From: Ctena decussata
Taxonomy: Eukaryota > Mollusca > Bivalvia > Lucinida > Lucinidae
Length of the DNA stretch: 64,000 nt
Assembly: GCA_963989385.1 (NCBI GenBank)
Contig: OZ022500.1
Coordinates: 24,380,460-24,444,459, forward strand
Reading direction: 5' to 3'
A program made the translations under genes and the position numbers. Below, piece by piece: positions 63,891 to 64,000 of this stretch (position 1 is its first letter; every line of letters begins with the position of its first letter). The notes under the pieces were generated by a model. It saw only the letters and a program-made list of their open reading frames with translations. It searched no databases and was not told the origin of the DNA.

Positions 63891-64000
63891 AGCATGTTTA
63901 TGGAAGTGTCGGCTTCTCCATTTGTCGCTGAGACAACATCTGTATTTACCAATGGCTGGGTTTACCAATGGCTGGGTAATCTTGCTTTCGTTCCAATTTT
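63891..64000. other. Window end
   Basis: A short direct repeat TTTACCAATGGCTGGG occurs twice at 63946-63976. Nothing else recognised. Confidence 0.4.

Overview
This window looks like animal nuclear DNA, most likely from a bivalve mollusc. The evidence is AT-rich, intron-like sequence without compact genes, tRNA-derived SINEs, several non-LTR retrotransposon relics, and a very high density of foldback/TIR elements. One of these begins GAGCCGCGACACGAG, which I associate with venerid-type clam genomes; the taxon is inference. I see no convincing host protein-coding gene. The only coding capacity I can name belongs to retroelements: an endonuclease/reverse transcriptase LINE (24.1-26.9 kb, minus), a shattered second LINE (35.5-37.0 kb, plus), a Penelope-like RT fragment (41.6-42.4 kb, minus) and a Jockey/CR1-like LINE C-terminus (59.2-59.7 kb, minus). 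One weak host exon candidate lies at 10172-10283.

Layout. 1-3.4 kb: diverged direct repeat, then a complete foldback transposon (951-3357) whose long inverted termini are two ~500-bp arrays of a 21-bp palindromic unit. 4.3-7.7 kb, 10.4-16.3 kb, 28.0-28.9 kb, 31.6-33.4 kb, 37.3-38.6 kb and 49.0-49.9 kb: six sequence-unrelated families sharing one architecture (5' palindrome, short tetranucleotide-type tract, tandemly amplified body, 3' partial inverted copy of the 5' end, small hairpin, terminal TCTWGTT-like motif). This fits Helentron-type non-autonomous rolling-circle elements. One copy (11897-14017) sits inside another copy of its own family. 17-24 kb: LINE tail, MITEs, a full SINE with target-site duplication (21482-21760). 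24-27 kb: LINE. 29.7-31.5 kb: SINEs, foldback, an exact 128-bp tandem duplication. 33.4-35.5 kb: MITEs and a SINE. 37.0-38.9 kb: TIR element carrying an internal rolling-circle-like element. 39.7-40.3 kb: two hammerhead-ribozyme-like motifs 403 bp apart. 40.8-45.2 kb and 50.2-53.4 kb: two copies of one ~3.1-kb TIR element; the first holds a Penelope-like insertion, the second a SINE insertion, and each copy shows the empty site of the other. 46.5-61.6 kb: a cluster of the GAGCC-MITE. 57.4-64 kb: large diverged inverted-repeat elements, a CRE-motif palindrome, a GGGACGTTTCGTCC element and long palindromes.

Nothing here forms an operon or host pathway. The window is a record of nested transposition. 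The points most worth following are the shared rolling-circle-like architecture, the 21-bp palindrome arrays, the hammerhead pair, and the nuclear-receptor-like and CRE-like motifs amplified inside repeats.
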